Shown here piece after piece: positions 8,053 through 16,707 of a stretch of DNA of 48,964 bases. Source of the DNA: Hespellia sp. GTDB taxonomy: Bacteria; Bacillota; Clostridia; Lachnospirales; Lachnospiraceae. The stretch spans positions 1-48,964 of the forward strand of contig JAQUUC010000021.1 in NCBI GenBank assembly GCA_028694105.1. The letters are read 5' to 3'. The notes below the pieces were generated by a model. That model saw only the letters and a list, made by a program, of their open reading frames with translations. It did no database searches and was not told the DNA's origin. Both the position numbers and the translations under genes were made by a program. Each line of letters opens with the position of its first letter. Position 1 is the stretch's first letter.

Positions 8053-9072
8053 ATGAAAGAAAGATTAGAAAAGATCGCTGAAGAAGTGAGAAAACAAATC
8101 GAAGCAGCGGATGCTCCGGAAAAATTAAATGATGTGCGTGTCAAGTTCCTTGGCAAAAAAGGTGAACTTACCGCTGTATTAAAAGGAATGAAAGATGTCG
8201 CACCGGAGGAGAGACCGAAGGTCGGACAGCTTGTCAATGAGACGCGAGAAGCTATCGAGGCGATGCTTGAAGATACCAAAAAACGTATGGATGCTGCCAT
8301 CCGTGAAGAGAAGTTAAAACAGGAAGTAATTGATGTGACACTTCCATCCAAGAAGAATACAGTGGGACACCGTCATCCAAATACCATCGCATTGGAAGAA
8401 GTCGAGAACATTTTCGTCGGCATGGGTTATGAGGTCATGGAAGGTCCAGAAATTGAATATGATGAATATAACTTTGAGAAATTAAATATTCCGGCAGACC
8501 ATCCGGCAAAGGACGAACAGGATACATTTTACATCAACAAAGAAATCGTCCTGCGTACCCAGACATCACCGGTGCAGGCGCGTGTCATGGAAAGTGGTAA
8601 GCTCCCAATCCGTATGCTCTCACCGGGACGTGTGTTCCGTGCAGACGAAGTGGATGCAACCCATTCACCATCCTTCCATCAGGTAGAAGGGCTGGTCATT
8701 GACAAAAATATTTCATTTGCCGATCTAAAAGGTACATTGGAGGTATTTGCAAAAGAGTTGTTTGGCGAAGATACCAAGACAAAATTCAGACCGCATCATT
8801 TCCCATTCACAGAGCCAAGTGCCGAGATGGATGTAAGCTGCTTCAAATGCGGCGGATCAGGATGCCGCTTCTGTAAAGGTGAGGGATGGATTGAAATTCT
8901 TGGCTGTGGAATGGTTCACCCACACGTACTTGAAATGTGTGGAATCGATCCGGAAGAATATACAGGCTTTGCCTTCGGAGTTGGCTTAGAGCGTATTGCA
9001 CTCCTCAAATATGAAATCGATGACATGAGATTATTATACGAAAACGATATCAGATTCTTGAAACAGTTCTAA
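8053..9072 (+). CDS. pheS: Phenylalanyl-tRNA synthetase alpha subunit
   Basis: This is the catalytic subunit of the alpha2-beta2 PheRS, which charges tRNA-Phe in the cytoplasm. The 339-residue length is standard. An N-terminal coiled-coil tRNA-binding arm (about 1-90) precedes the class II core, with motif 2 in the SPGRVFRADEVDATHSP region followed by FHQVEG (about 195-220) and motif 3 as GFAFGVGLERIA (about 312-323). The start at 8053 follows AAAGGAGAT at the proper spacing; an in-frame ATG at 8017 falls inside the hairpin arm and is rejected. It is controlled by the upstream T-box and followed 15 bp later by pheT. Confidence 0.96.
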   Translation: MKERLEKIAEEVRKQIEAADAPEKLNDVRVKFLGKKGELTAVLKGMKDVAPEERPKVGQLVNETREAIEAMLEDTKKRMDAAIREEKLKQEVIDVTLPSKKNTVGHRHPNTIALEEVENIFVGMGYEVMEGPEIEYDEYNFEKLNIPADHPAKDEQDTFYINKEIVLRTQTSPVQARVMESGKLPIRMLSPGRVFRADEVDATHSPSFHQVEGLVIDKNISFADLKGTLEVFAKELFGEDTKTKFRPHHFPFTEPSAEMDVSCFKCGGSGCRFCKGEGWIEILGCGMVHPHVLEMCGIDPEEYTGFAFGVGLERIALLKYEIDDMRLLYENDIRFLKQF

Positions 9073-9087
9073 GAAGGAGGACAGGAA

Positions 9088-11535
9088 ATGAATACATCAT
9101 TATCATGGATTAAAGCGTATGTACCATCTCTGGATGTAACAGCGCAGGAATATATGGATGCGATGACACTGACCGGAACAAAGGTAGAAGGATATACTGC
9201 ACTCGATGCAGATCTGGAAAAAATTGTCATCGGGCAGATTGAAAAAATAGAGAGACATCCGGACGCAGACAAGCTTATTATCTGTCAGGTCAATGTCGGA
9301 ACAAATGTGAACGCAGAAGGCGTATCAGAAGAAGGAAAAGTTCAGATTGTAACAGGAGCTCCGAATGTAAAAGAAGGGGACAAGGTCCCGGTCGTTCTTG
9401 ACGGCGGACGTGTTGCAGGCGGACATGATGGAAATATGACACCGGGGGGAATTAAAATCAAAAAAGGAAAACTCCGTGGTGTTGAGAGTTTTGGAATGAT
9501 GTGCTCCATCGAAGAACTCGGATCGAACACAGACATGTATCCGGAATCACCGGAAAACGGCATCTATATTTTCCCGGAAGATGCTGAAGTTGGAAGCAGT
9601 GCAGTCAGCGCACTCGGATTAGATGATGTGGTATTTGAGTATGAGATTACATCCAACCGTGTAGACTGCTACAGCGTCATCGGCATTGCGAGAGAGGCTG
9701 CCGCGACATTCGGACAGGAGTTTAGACCACCGGTTGTAACTGCAGCAGGAAATGAAGAAGACGTCAATGATTACATCAGAGTATCCGTAGAAAATGCAGA
9801 CCTCTGCCCACGTTACTGCGCGAGAATTGTTAAGAATATCAAGATTGCACCATCTCCAAAATGGATGCAGAGAAGACTGGCTTCTGTGGGAATCCGTCCA
9901 ATCAATAATCTGGTCGATATTACGAACTATGTCATGGCAGAATACGGACAGCCAATGCATGCCTATGATCTCGCAAATATCGCGGGAAATCAGATTGTGG
10001 TAAAGACCGCAGAAAAAGACCAGAAATTTGTTACATTAGACGGAGAAGAGAGAACACTTGACGATACAGTACTGACAATCTGTGACGGCGAAAAGGCAGT
10101 CGGAATCGCAGGAGTCATGGGTGGAGAAAACTCTATGATTACTGACAGTGTTGAGACGATGTTATTCGAAGCTGCATGCTTTAATGGAACGAACATCCGT
10201 AAGTCCAGCAAGAAGATCGGACTTCGTACAGATGCTTCCGGCATCTTCGAAAAAGGATTGGATCCAAACAATGCAGAAGAGGCAATCAACCGTGCATGCC
10301 AGCTTGTAGAAGAGATGGGAGCCGGAGAAGTAGTCGGCGGTATGGTAGATGTATACCTGAAGAAAAAAGAACCGGTCAGAGTTCCATTTGATGCAGCCCA
10401 GATTAACAAACTTCTTGGAACCGATGTGCCGGAAGAAGATATGATTCGATACTTCAAGACCATTGACTTAGAGTATGATGCAGAGACAAAAGAAGTCATC
10501 GCACCGACCTTCAGACACGATTTATTCCGTCTTGCAGATCTTGCGGAAGAAGTAGCGCGTTTCTTCGGATATGAGAATATTCCGACAACGCTTCCAAGCG
10601 GAGAAGCAACCACAGGAAAATTACCGTTCAAGCTGCGCATCGAGCAGGTGGCAAAGGATATCGCAGAATTCTGCGGATTCAGTCAGGGTATGAACTATTC
10701 CTTTGAGAGTCCAAAGGTATTTGATAAGTTATTGCTGCCGGAGGGGGATGAACTTCGAAATGCGATTGAGATCATGAATCCATTGGGTGAAGATTTCAGT
10801 ATTATGAGAACGACATCTCTGAACGGAATCCTGACATCGCTTGCTACGAACTATAATCGCCGAAATAAGGGCGTAAAGTTATATGAACTGGGAAATATCT
10901 ATCTGCCGAAGGAACTTCCTTTAAAAGAGCTTCCAAACGAGCGTATGCAGTTCACACTGGGAATGTATGGGGACGGCGATTTCTTCAATATGAAGGGAGT
11001 CGTGGAAGAGTTCTTTGAAAAAGTCGGCATGAAGAAAAAAGAAACCTATGACCCAAACGCCGGAAAGGCATTTTTACATCCGGGACGTCAGGCAAACATC
11101 ATCTATGATGGAAATGTCATCGGATTTCTGGGCGAGGTTCATCCGCAGGTTGCGGACAACTACGGAATCGGCGAAAGAGCTTATGTCGCAGTGATTGATA
11201 TGCCGCAGATCGTAGCGCTCGCCACATTTGACAGAAAATACGAAGGAATTGCAAAATACCCTGCAGTTTCCCGTGATATCAGTATGGTAATGCCAAAAGA
11301 AATTTTAGTGGGACAGGTAGAGGAAATCATCGCACAGCGCGGCGGTAAGATATTAGAGAGCTATTCTCTGTTTGATCTTTATGAAGGCGCACAGATTAAG
11401 CAGGGACATAAATCAGTTGCCTACTCTGTGGTATTCAGAGCAAAAGACCGCACCTTGGAAGAGGCGGATGTAAGCGCTGCAATGAAGAAAATCTTAAATG
11501 GCTTAGAAGGCCTTGGAATTGAGTTGAGACAATAA
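9088..11535 (+). CDS. pheT: Phenylalanyl-tRNA synthetase beta subunit
   Basis: The 815-residue protein has the normal PheT length and domain order: an N-terminal EMAP-type tRNA-binding OB domain (about 40-150, with [16 protein letters not shown]), the B3/B4 region carrying the editing site (about 200-390, with NRVDCYS at its front), the B5 domain, a class II-like core and the C-terminal ferredoxin-fold anticodon-binding domain ([11 protein letters not shown] onward, about 725-815). It supports aminoacylation and hydrolyses Tyr-tRNA-Phe. The SD GAAGGAGGA is strong. Its stop codon overlaps the queA start by one base. Confidence 0.96.
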   Translation: MNTSLSWIKAYVPSLDVTAQEYMDAMTLTGTKVEGYTALDADLEKIVIGQIEKIERHPDADKLIICQVNVGTNVNAEGVSEEGKVQIVTGAPNVKEGDKVPVVLDGGRVAGGHDGNMTPGGIKIKKGKLRGVESFGMMCSIEELGSNTDMYPESPENGIYIFPEDAEVGSSAVSALGLDDVVFEYEITSNRVDCYSVIGIAREAAATFGQEFRPPVVTAAGNEEDVNDYIRVSVENADLCPRYCARIVKNIKIAPSPKWMQRRLASVGIRPINNLVDITNYVMAEYGQPMHAYDLANIAGNQIVVKTAEKDQKFVTLDGEERTLDDTVLTICDGEKAVGIAGVMGGENSMITDSVETMLFEAACFNGTNIRKSSKKIGLRTDASGIFEKGLDPNNAEEAINRACQLVEEMGAGEVVGGMVDVYLKKKEPVRVPFDAAQINKLLGTDVPEEDMIRYFKTIDLEYDAETKEVIAPTFRHDLFRLADLAEEVARFFGYENIPTTLPSGEATTGKLPFKLRIEQVAKDIAEFCGFSQGMNYSFESPKVFDKLLLPEGDELRNAIEIMNPLGEDFSIMRTTSLNGILTSLATNYNRRNKGVKLYELGNIYLPKELPLKELPNERMQFTLGMYGDGDFFNMKGVVEEFFEKVGMKKKETYDPNAGKAFLHPGRQANIIYDGNVIGFLGEVHPQVADNYGIGERAYVAVIDMPQIVALATFDRKYEGIAKYPAVSRDISMVMPKEILVGQVEEIIAQRGGKILESYSLFDLYEGAQIKQGHKSVAYSVVFRAKDRTLEEADVSAAMKKILNGLEGLGIELRQ

Positions 11536-12569
11536 TGAGAACAGAAGATTTTAATTTTGAGCTGCCGGAAGAGCTGATTGCCCAAGATCCACTCGAGGAC
11601 CGTTCGGGCTCCAGACTTCTGGTGCTGAATAAAAACACAGGTGAAGTGCAGCACCACGGATTTAAAGAAATTGTAAATTATTTAAATCCGGGTGACTGTC
11701 TGGTCATCAATGATACAAAGGTCATTCCGGCAAGACTGATTGGCTCGAAAGTGGGAACGGAAGCAAAAATCGAGGTTTTACTGCTGAAAAGAAACGAAAA
11801 TGATATCTGGGAAACTTTAGTGAAGCCCGGAAAGAAAATGAAGCCGGGTGCAAAGGTAAGCTTTGGCGATGGTCTTCTGACCGGAGAAGTGCTGGAAGTC
11901 GTGGAGGAAGGCAATCGTCTGATTCAGTTCCACTATGAAGGAATCTTTGAGGAAATCTTAGACCAGCTGGGACAGATGCCTCTGCCACCGTATATTACAC
12001 ATCAGCTTCAGGACAAGAACCGTTACCAGACGGTCTATGCAAAGCATACCGGATCGGCAGCAGCTCCGACAGCGGGACTTCATTTCACGCAGGAGATTTT
12101 AAAAGAAGTGGAAGCGAAGGGAATTGATATTGCCAGAGTCACTCTTCACGTTGGTCTGGGAACCTTCCGTCCGGTCAAAGTAGATGATATCTTAGATCAT
12201 CACATGCATTCGGAATTTTATCAGATTGACCGGGAGGCGGCCGACAAGATTAATCAGGCAAAAGAAAGTGGACACAGAGTCATCTGCGTTGGAACGACAA
12301 GCTGCCGTACCATCGAATCAGCGGCAGCGGCAGATGGACACATGGAACCGTCCAGCGGATGGACGGAGATTTTTATCTATCCCGGTTATCAGTTCAAAGT
12401 GTTGGACTGTCTGCTGACAAACTTTCATTTACCGGAGTCTACACTGATTATGCTCGTGTCAGCACTTGCGGGCAGAGAACATGTATTAGCGGCTTACGAA
12501 GAAGCTGTAAAAGAAAGGTATCGCTTCTTCTCGTTTGGGGATGCGATGTTAATTACGGATTTTATGTAG
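11535..12569 (+). CDS. queA: S-adenosylmethionine:tRNA ribosyltransferase-isomerase
   Basis: This 344-residue enzyme adds the cyclopentane moiety of epoxyqueuosine from SAM to preQ1-modified tRNA. It starts with the usual [17 protein letters not shown]-type sequence, has the early [11 protein letters not shown] motif and [16 protein letters not shown], and in the C-terminal half [21 protein letters not shown] and [17 protein letters not shown]. All are characteristic of QueA. The ATG overlaps the pheT stop (TAATG), implying translational coupling. Queuosine genes such as tgt are not visible here, so they must lie elsewhere. No terminator is seen in the 34 bp before the convergent MerR gene. 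Confidence 0.95.
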   Translation: MRTEDFNFELPEELIAQDPLEDRSGSRLLVLNKNTGEVQHHGFKEIVNYLNPGDCLVINDTKVIPARLIGSKVGTEAKIEVLLLKRNENDIWETLVKPGKKMKPGAKVSFGDGLLTGEVLEVVEEGNRLIQFHYEGIFEEILDQLGQMPLPPYITHQLQDKNRYQTVYAKHTGSAAAPTAGLHFTQEILKEVEAKGIDIARVTLHVGLGTFRPVKVDDILDHHMHSEFYQIDREAADKINQAKESGHRVICVGTTSCRTIESAAAADGHMEPSSGWTEIFIYPGYQFKVLDCLLTNFHLPESTLIMLVSALAGREHVLAAYEEAVKERYRFFSFGDAMLITDFM

Positions 12570-12603
12570 AGCTGGAGGGCGTGGAACACTCGTTTGGGGC
12601 AAA

Positions 12604-13401
12604 TCAGACGTGCTTTCGTCTGTCTGCTATTGGAACAGCGACCTGCGTGATGTAGTCAGCACTGTTTGTTCCGCGAGTGGGTGGCTCCTCTAAATAGATG
12701 GAGCGGAAATCGCCGTCTGCAGAGATATTATGTTCTTTCGCATACTGCTGCAGTACGCGTATGGTATCGCCGATCCCTTCATAAGAACCTCGGTGGTAGA
12801 TACAAAGAGCAAGCGTTTCCGGAAATTCACGACGTTCCGGTCCATCAAAACTGTCTTCGACGGGAATGGAACACAGAAGCTGAAGCGTATCTGGATCGGC
12901 AGTCTGACGAACCGTAAACATGCGGCGAATCATGGACATATGCCCTGTGCGGGCGGCAGCAATGTAAGTGTTCCGCAAATGAATCGCGGCTTCGGCAGCA
13001 TCTGCGCAGGTATACTCGCGGCAGAAGCAGATTTGTCTGGGCAGAGTCACGGAGTGTACCGTAGAATCCCCGGATTTCACAGAACGGACTCGCAGCATCT
13101 CAATATTTTTGTCCAGTAAGTCCCGCATTTCCATTAATCGCTGCAGGTGTATGTCGATGTTTGTTATATCATAGTAATATTCGGCTACTTCTTTCAGCGA
13201 CAGCCCGAGAGACTGCAGAGTACGGATTGAACGAAGCTGCGTTATATTATCAGCGGTGTAGTAGCGATAGCCATTGACCTCATCTTTGACAGCGGGAATC
13301 ACCAGCCCGTGTTCCTCATAATTCAATATCATCCTTCGGCTGATGCCGAGTATTTTTGTCACTTCTCCAATCTGGAAAAGGCATTCATCATATTTTCTCA
13401 T
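12604..13401 (-). CDS. MerR-family regulator with a probable effector-binding domain
   Basis: The 265-residue protein begins with a MerR winged helix (FQIGEVTKILGISRRMILNY, about 9-28, then EVNGYRYYTADNITQLRSIRTL), a coiled-coil dimerisation helix (about 80-120) and a C-terminal domain of about 150 residues that looks like a GyrI/BmrR-type small-molecule sensor. BmrR-type proteins twist their target promoter on binding hydrophobic ligands. Only one plausible start fits: 13401, preceded by GGAGGGAAAG. It is convergent with queA and divergent from the PadR gene, and no efflux pump lies beside it, so its target is unknown. A palindrome in its own leader suggests autoregulation. Confidence 0.82.
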   Translation of the reverse strand: MRKYDECLFQIGEVTKILGISRRMILNYEEHGLVIPAVKDEVNGYRYYTADNITQLRSIRTLQSLGLSLKEVAEYYYDITNIDIHLQRLMEMRDLLDKNIEMLRVRSVKSGDSTVHSVTLPRQICFCREYTCADAAEAAIHLRNTYIAAARTGHMSMIRRMFTVRQTADPDTLQLLCSIPVEDSFDGPERREFPETLALCIYHRGSYEGIGDTIRVLQQYAKEHNISADGDFRSIYLEEPPTRGTNSADYITQVAVPIADRRKHV

Positions 13402-13436
13402 CACTTTCCCTCCAATTTTAGAAAATAAATCAACTT

Positions 13437-13490
13437 GTACATCGATGTACGGTGTAGATTTATTATAGCAAACGGTTCTGCAGGATGCAA
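13437..13490 (-). promoter_or_regulatory. MerR-gene promoter and palindromic operator
   Basis: On the minus strand a -35 TTGCAT (13485-13490), 17-bp spacer and -10 TATAAT (13462-13467) lead into GTACATCGATGTAC, a perfect 14-bp palindrome at 13437-13450, about 12 bp after the -10. The usual MerR arrangement puts the operator inside a 19-20-bp spacer, so this position is unusual and would favour repression. Confidence 0.6.
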
Positions 13491-13543
13491 GCGTGAAAGC
13501 TGCCGGTGAAATGCGGATGCAGATAACAAAATCCAATTGTCAG

Positions 13544-13592
13544 TTGAAATACACCCAAAGTATGTTATAATTATATTACACTAAACGTAATA
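13544..13592 (+). promoter_or_regulatory. PadR-gene promoter with inverted repeat
   Basis: A -35 TTGAAA (13544-13549), 16-bp spacer and -10 TATAAT (13566-13571) are followed at once by TATTAC-N7-GTAATA (13574-13592). PadR regulators typically bind A/T-rich inverted repeats over their own promoter, so this is a reasonable operator candidate. Confidence 0.5.
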
Positions 13593-13593
13593 G

Positions 13594-13956
13594 ATGGACG
13601 TGATGATAATGAGAGAATGTGGAAATGAAGTCCTCACGGAAGTTACCTATCTGATTCTGCTGGCATTTTGCACGCCGAATCATGGATATGGTGTACTGAG
13701 GTTCTTGGAGGAGAATACAGATGGCAGGGTAAAGCCGGGCGCGGGCACCTTATATGGTGCTGTAAATGCGTTAATCAAAAAGGGATGGATACAGCTCTGC
13801 GAGCAGGAAAGCAGGAAAAAAATCTATCTGATCACCGAATCAGGAAGAGTTGTCCTTGAAAAAGAGACCGAAAGACTGGAACAGAATTACCAGCTGGGAA
13901 TTCAGATATTAGGAGGAAATGCGGATGGAGATCACAAAGATGTTTCTGGACATTGA
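13594..13956 (+). CDS. PadR-family transcriptional regulator
   Basis: This 120-residue protein is a PadR winged helix: LTEVTYLILLAFCTPNHGYGVLRFL (first helices) then VKPGAGTLYGAVNALIKKGWIQ (recognition helix and turn), the wing, and a C-terminal dimerisation helix. The family represses genes for membrane or stress functions in response to small molecules. Three clustered in-frame ATGs (13594, 13603, 13609) are possible starts and none has a strong SD. The 3' end overlaps the DUF2812 gene by 32 bp, the standard PadR-DUF2812 pair of Firmicutes. Confidence 0.85.
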   Translation: MDVMIMRECGNEVLTEVTYLILLAFCTPNHGYGVLRFLEENTDGRVKPGAGTLYGAVNALIKKGWIQLCEQESRKKIYLITESGRVVLEKETERLEQNYQLGIQILGGNADGDHKDVSGH

Positions 13957-14422
13957 CAAAGAACAGCGATGGTTAAATGAAATGGCAGATTCCGGATACC
14001 GGCTTGTAAAAAGGAATCTGTTTTCTTATCAATTTGAAGTATGTGAAAAATCAGCATATAGATATCTGATTGATCAGCGGGCATTTGAAAAAGATAATCG
14101 TGAATTTTTATCCTTTGCGGAAGAGATGAAGATGAATTTCGTTGCGAGACAGCTTGGATTGTATTATTTTGAGGTGGACAGAGAGGAAGCGGCAGAGGCG
14201 TTATATACGGATGGCAAATCGCGGATTCGCTTTTATTTACGATGTATGTTTTGGCTTCTCATTCTTGGACTTTTGAATGTTTCGATCATACATGGAGCCA
14301 GGGGACCGTATTTTTTCAACATATCCATACCACTTGTGTGCAATTCAGTGATGCTCGGTGGCGTTTTACTGGTTATGGTTCAATATTTTCGAAACATTGT
14401 AAGCATATTGCAAAGAAGATGA
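13925..14422 (+). CDS. DUF2812 domain membrane protein
   Basis: The 165-residue protein has an N-terminal soluble domain of the DUF2812 type (opening with FLDIDKEQRWLNEMADSGYRL, which binds an unknown partner) and two C-terminal membrane segments (about 105-125 and 133-155). DUF2812 proteins are nearly always encoded next to PadR regulators and may be the regulated output or an anti-regulator, but no biochemical role is known to me. The start at 13925 is preferred to 13919 because AGGAGG lies 8 nt before 13925 and only 2 nt before 13919. A strong terminator follows. Confidence 0.8.
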   Translation: MEITKMFLDIDKEQRWLNEMADSGYRLVKRNLFSYQFEVCEKSAYRYLIDQRAFEKDNREFLSFAEEMKMNFVARQLGLYYFEVDREEAAEALYTDGKSRIRFYLRCMFWLLILGLLNVSIIHGARGPYFFNISIPLVCNSVMLGGVLLVMVQYFRNIVSILQRR

Positions 14423-14467
14423 GCTGTATGGAATAGAAATTGTAACAAAAGAATATTGATGCATGAA

Positions 14468-14502
14468 AATATCCTCGAAAAATTGATTTCGAGGATATTT
14501 TT
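14468..14502 (+). terminator. Intrinsic terminator of the PadR-DUF2812 unit
   Basis: A perfect 13-bp stem (14468-14480 with 14487-14499), 6-nt loop and T-run. The next 125 bp, up to the toxin-antitoxin promoter, hold nothing I recognise. Confidence 0.85.
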
Positions 14503-14629
14503 AATGGTATTTTAATTGACAAATTCCAACTGGAAAGTTACGCTTAGGTTACATGTTTTATTCAAAACATATTTTCACGGGCAATTCGCCTATTTACTCC
14601 AAAAGTTGCAGGAAAAGAGAAAAAAAGTA

Positions 14630-14658
14630 TTGACGATATGGCATATATGCCATAAAAT
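14630..14658 (+). promoter_or_regulatory. Toxin-antitoxin promoter with palindromic operator in the spacer
   Basis: A -35 TTGACG (14630-14635) and -10 TAAAAT (14653-14658) have a 17-bp spacer occupied almost entirely by the perfect 16-bp palindrome ATGGCATATATGCCAT (14638-14653). The antitoxin or toxin-antitoxin complex bound there would exclude RNA polymerase. Confidence 0.75.
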
Positions 14659-14671
14659 GAAGGGAGAATAC

Positions 14672-15028
14672 ATGAGAGAGTTTGAAGTACGGTTGTATGA
14701 AGATGAAATCGGGAATTGTCCGGTGGAGGTTTTTATTCATAATTTAGATGCGAAGATGCAGGCAAAATTGATAGGACTTCTTGATGTGTTGAAGGAAAAG
14801 GGAAATAATTTAAGAGAACCATATAGCAAATATTTGGAAGATGGTATTTTTGAATTGCGATGTAAGGTTGGAAATAATATTACGAGAGTGTTGTATTTCT
14901 TTTATTATGATGAAAAGATAATATTGACGAACGGATTTGTAAAAAAAACAAGAAAGACACCGCGAAAAGAAATTAAACTTGCTAAGAAAAGAAGAGATGT
15001 TTTTGTAGAAAGGGTGAGAATACAATGA
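14672..15028 (+). CDS. HigB/RelE-superfamily toxin (Gp49-like)
   Basis: This 118-residue basic protein matches the phage-derived Gp49-like/HigB toxin family: FELRCKVGNNITRVLYFF (core strands, with conserved Arg), then ILTNGFVKKTRKTPRKEIKLAKKRR near the C-terminus, the family's most conserved segment. Such toxins are ribosome-dependent mRNA endonucleases. The true start is 14672, preceded by AAGGGAG; the upstream in-frame extension to 14516 runs through the promoter and is not coding. It overlaps the antitoxin gene by 4 bp (ATGA). The toxin-first order is typical of HigBA systems. Confidence 0.85.
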   Translation: MREFEVRLYEDEIGNCPVEVFIHNLDAKMQAKLIGLLDVLKEKGNNLREPYSKYLEDGIFELRCKVGNNITRVLYFFYYDEKIILTNGFVKKTRKTPRKEIKLAKKRRDVFVERVRIQ

Positions 15029-15303
15029 AATCTTTAGATAATGTAAAAAAAGAATTAATGAAGAATCCTGAATTTGTAAAGGAATATGAAGCGATTCAAC
15101 CGGAGATGGACATTATACGAGCAATTATTGATGCGAGAATTTCACAGAATATGACACAGAAAGAGCTGGCAGAAAAAACCGGAATGAATCAGGCAGATAT
15201 TAGTAAGCTGGAAAATGGAACAAGAAATCCATCTATTAAACTGCTGAAAAAATTAGCAGATGGAATGGGGATGGTGCTAAGAATTCAATTTGTTCCCAAA
15301 TAA
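15025..15303 (+). CDS. HigA-type Xre-family antitoxin
   Basis: The 92-residue protein has a single Xre helix-turn-helix in its C-terminal two-thirds: ISQNMTQKELAEKTGMNQADISKLENGTRNPSIKLLKKLADGMG. The N-terminal 30 residues (KNPEFVKEYEAIQPEMDIIRAI) form the helix usual in HigA-like partners of Gp49 toxins. It should bind the toxin and, through the helix-turn-helix, the palindrome between -35 and -10. The start codon overlaps the toxin stop, ensuring coupled synthesis. Confidence 0.88.
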   Translation: MKSLDNVKKELMKNPEFVKEYEAIQPEMDIIRAIIDARISQNMTQKELAEKTGMNQADISKLENGTRNPSIKLLKKLADGMGMVLRIQFVPK

Positions 15304-15316
15304 ACGAATGGAATCC

Positions 15317-15358
15317 AATAAAAAGAGAAACGGGAGCTTAAAAGCCCTCCGCTTCTCT
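15317..15358 (-). terminator. Terminator of the alcohol dehydrogenase gene
   Basis: Read on the minus strand, AAGAGAAGCGGAGGGCT pairs imperfectly with AGCTCCCGTTTCTCTT and is followed by TTTTATT. On the plus strand no T-run follows, so it terminates mainly the leftward transcript. Confidence 0.75.
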
Positions 15359-15386
15359 TCATGCAACTATTTCATTTTCATTTCAA

Positions 15387-16577
15387 TTAGAAATCGATTT
15401 CTTTGTCATAGTATACAGCTGTCAGTAATTTTTCCATCTCTTCCTGTGAAGGCTGACGTGGGTTAGATCCTGTACAGGCATCTGAGATTGCAAGAGCAGC
15501 AACATCAGAAAGCTTGTCGTTGAATTCTTTCTCGTCGATGATTCCGCCTTCGTATTCTTTGATGCAGGTAGGAATGTTGAGTGCTTTGTTCATCTCTAAG
15601 ATACGAGCGATTAAAGCGTCAACTAATTCGTCTGTTGTCTCACCTTTTAAGTGGATGAAACGAGCGATATCTGCGTAACGTTTTGCAGCTGTCTCGTCTT
15701 TTGCATTGTATTTGATAACCTTTGGAAGGTACATTGCATTTGCACAGCCATGTACAATATGTCCACCTGAGTAAGCAGCACCTGTCTTGTGAGCCATTGA
15801 GTGAACGATACCGAGTAATGCGTTAGAGAATGCCATACCTGCAAGACACTGAGCGTTGTGCATACGGTCTCTTGCTTCCATATCTCCGTTGTATGAAGCA
15901 ATTAAGAACTCATCAACCATCTTGATTGCGTGAAGTGCTAATGGATCTGTGTAATCACAGTTTAATGTAGAAACATAAGCTTCAATGGCATGTGTCATAG
16001 CGTCCATACCTGTGTGAGCTGTCAGCTTCTGTGGCATCTTCTCAGCAAGGTCAGGATCAACGATTGCAACATCAGGTGTGATGTTAAAGTCAGCCATTGG
16101 ATACTTGATACCTTTTGCGTAGTCTGTGATTACTGCAAATGCTGTAACCTCTGTAGCGGTTCCTGATGTTGAAGGAATTGCACAGAAATGAGCTTTTGTA
16201 CGAAGTGTAGGGAAGTTAAATGGTACAATCAGATCTTCAAATGTTACATCCGGGTACTCATAGAATGCCCACATTGCCTTTGCAGCATCGATTGGTGATC
16301 CGCCGCCCATTGCAACGATCCAGTCCGGCTGGAAATCCTGCATAGCTTTTGCACCCTTCATAACTGTCTCAACAGATGGATCTGGCTCAACACCTTCAAA
16401 TAACTGAACTTCCATACCAGCTTTCTTCAGATTCTCAACAACAGCATCTAAGAATCCGAATCTTTTCATTGAACCGCCACCAACAACAACGATCGCTTTC
16501 TTTCCTGTAAGGTTTGCTAATTCTGCAATTGAACCTTTGCCGTGATACAGGTCACGTGGTAATGTAAAACGTCCCAT
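15387..16577 (-). CDS. Iron-containing alcohol dehydrogenase
   Basis: The 396-residue protein belongs to the group III, Fe-dependent ADH family (butanol dehydrogenase/1,3-propanediol dehydrogenase relatives). The NAD(P)-binding segment has VVVGGGSMKRFG and the diagnostic VAMGGGSPIDAAKAMW. Iron ligands appear as Asp and His in the AMTHAIEAYVST region, and in GIVHSMAHKTGAAYSGGHIVHGCANA, which carries the HSMAH and GxxHG histidines. It reduces aldehydes to alcohols and re-oxidises NAD(P)H in fermentation. Codon usage is strongly biased, suggesting high expression. The SD AGGAGGG precedes the start. The promoter carries a Rex-like site, fitting a redox-sink role. Exact aldehyde substrate unknown. 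Confidence 0.92.
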   Translation of the reverse strand: MGRFTLPRDLYHGKGSIAELANLTGKKAIVVVGGGSMKRFGFLDAVVENLKKAGMEVQLFEGVEPDPSVETVMKGAKAMQDFQPDWIVAMGGGSPIDAAKAMWAFYEYPDVTFEDLIVPFNFPTLRTKAHFCAIPSTSGTATEVTAFAVITDYAKGIKYPMADFNITPDVAIVDPDLAEKMPQKLTAHTGMDAMTHAIEAYVSTLNCDYTDPLALHAIKMVDEFLIASYNGDMEARDRMHNAQCLAGMAFSNALLGIVHSMAHKTGAAYSGGHIVHGCANAMYLPKVIKYNAKDETAAKRYADIARFIHLKGETTDELVDALIARILEMNKALNIPTCIKEYEGGIIDEKEFNDKLSDVAALAISDACTGSNPRQPSQEEMEKLLTAVYYDKEIDF

Positions 16578-16619
16578 GATAAAACCCTCCTAAGTTTGAA
16601 TTATTGAATAATTTCTCTT

Positions 16620-16655
16620 TCGTTAATATTTTAACACTTGGGGGATGAAAGTCAA
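16620..16655 (-). promoter_or_regulatory. adh promoter overlapped by a Rex-like operator
   Basis: On the minus strand a -35 TTGACT (16650-16655), 16-bp spacer and -10 TAAAAT (16628-16633). The -10 lies inside GTGTTAAAATATTAACGA (16620-16637), which matches TTGTTAA-N4-TTAACAA at 12 of 14 defined positions and is a good Rex operator candidate. Rex commonly represses alcohol dehydrogenase genes in Clostridia. Confidence 0.7.
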
Positions 16656-16707
16656 TAGAAAATCAGGAGAAAGAAAAAATATGTGACAATCGTTATATGT
16701 TTGGTAC

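Noticed and set aside
13919-13924. DUF2812 start at 13919
   Set aside because: Only 2 nt separate it from the AGGAGG; 13925 has an 8-nt spacing.
14516-14671. N-terminal extension of the toxin gene
   Set aside because: The extension runs across the -35, operator and -10; the internal ATG at 14672 has the SD and gives the family N-terminus.
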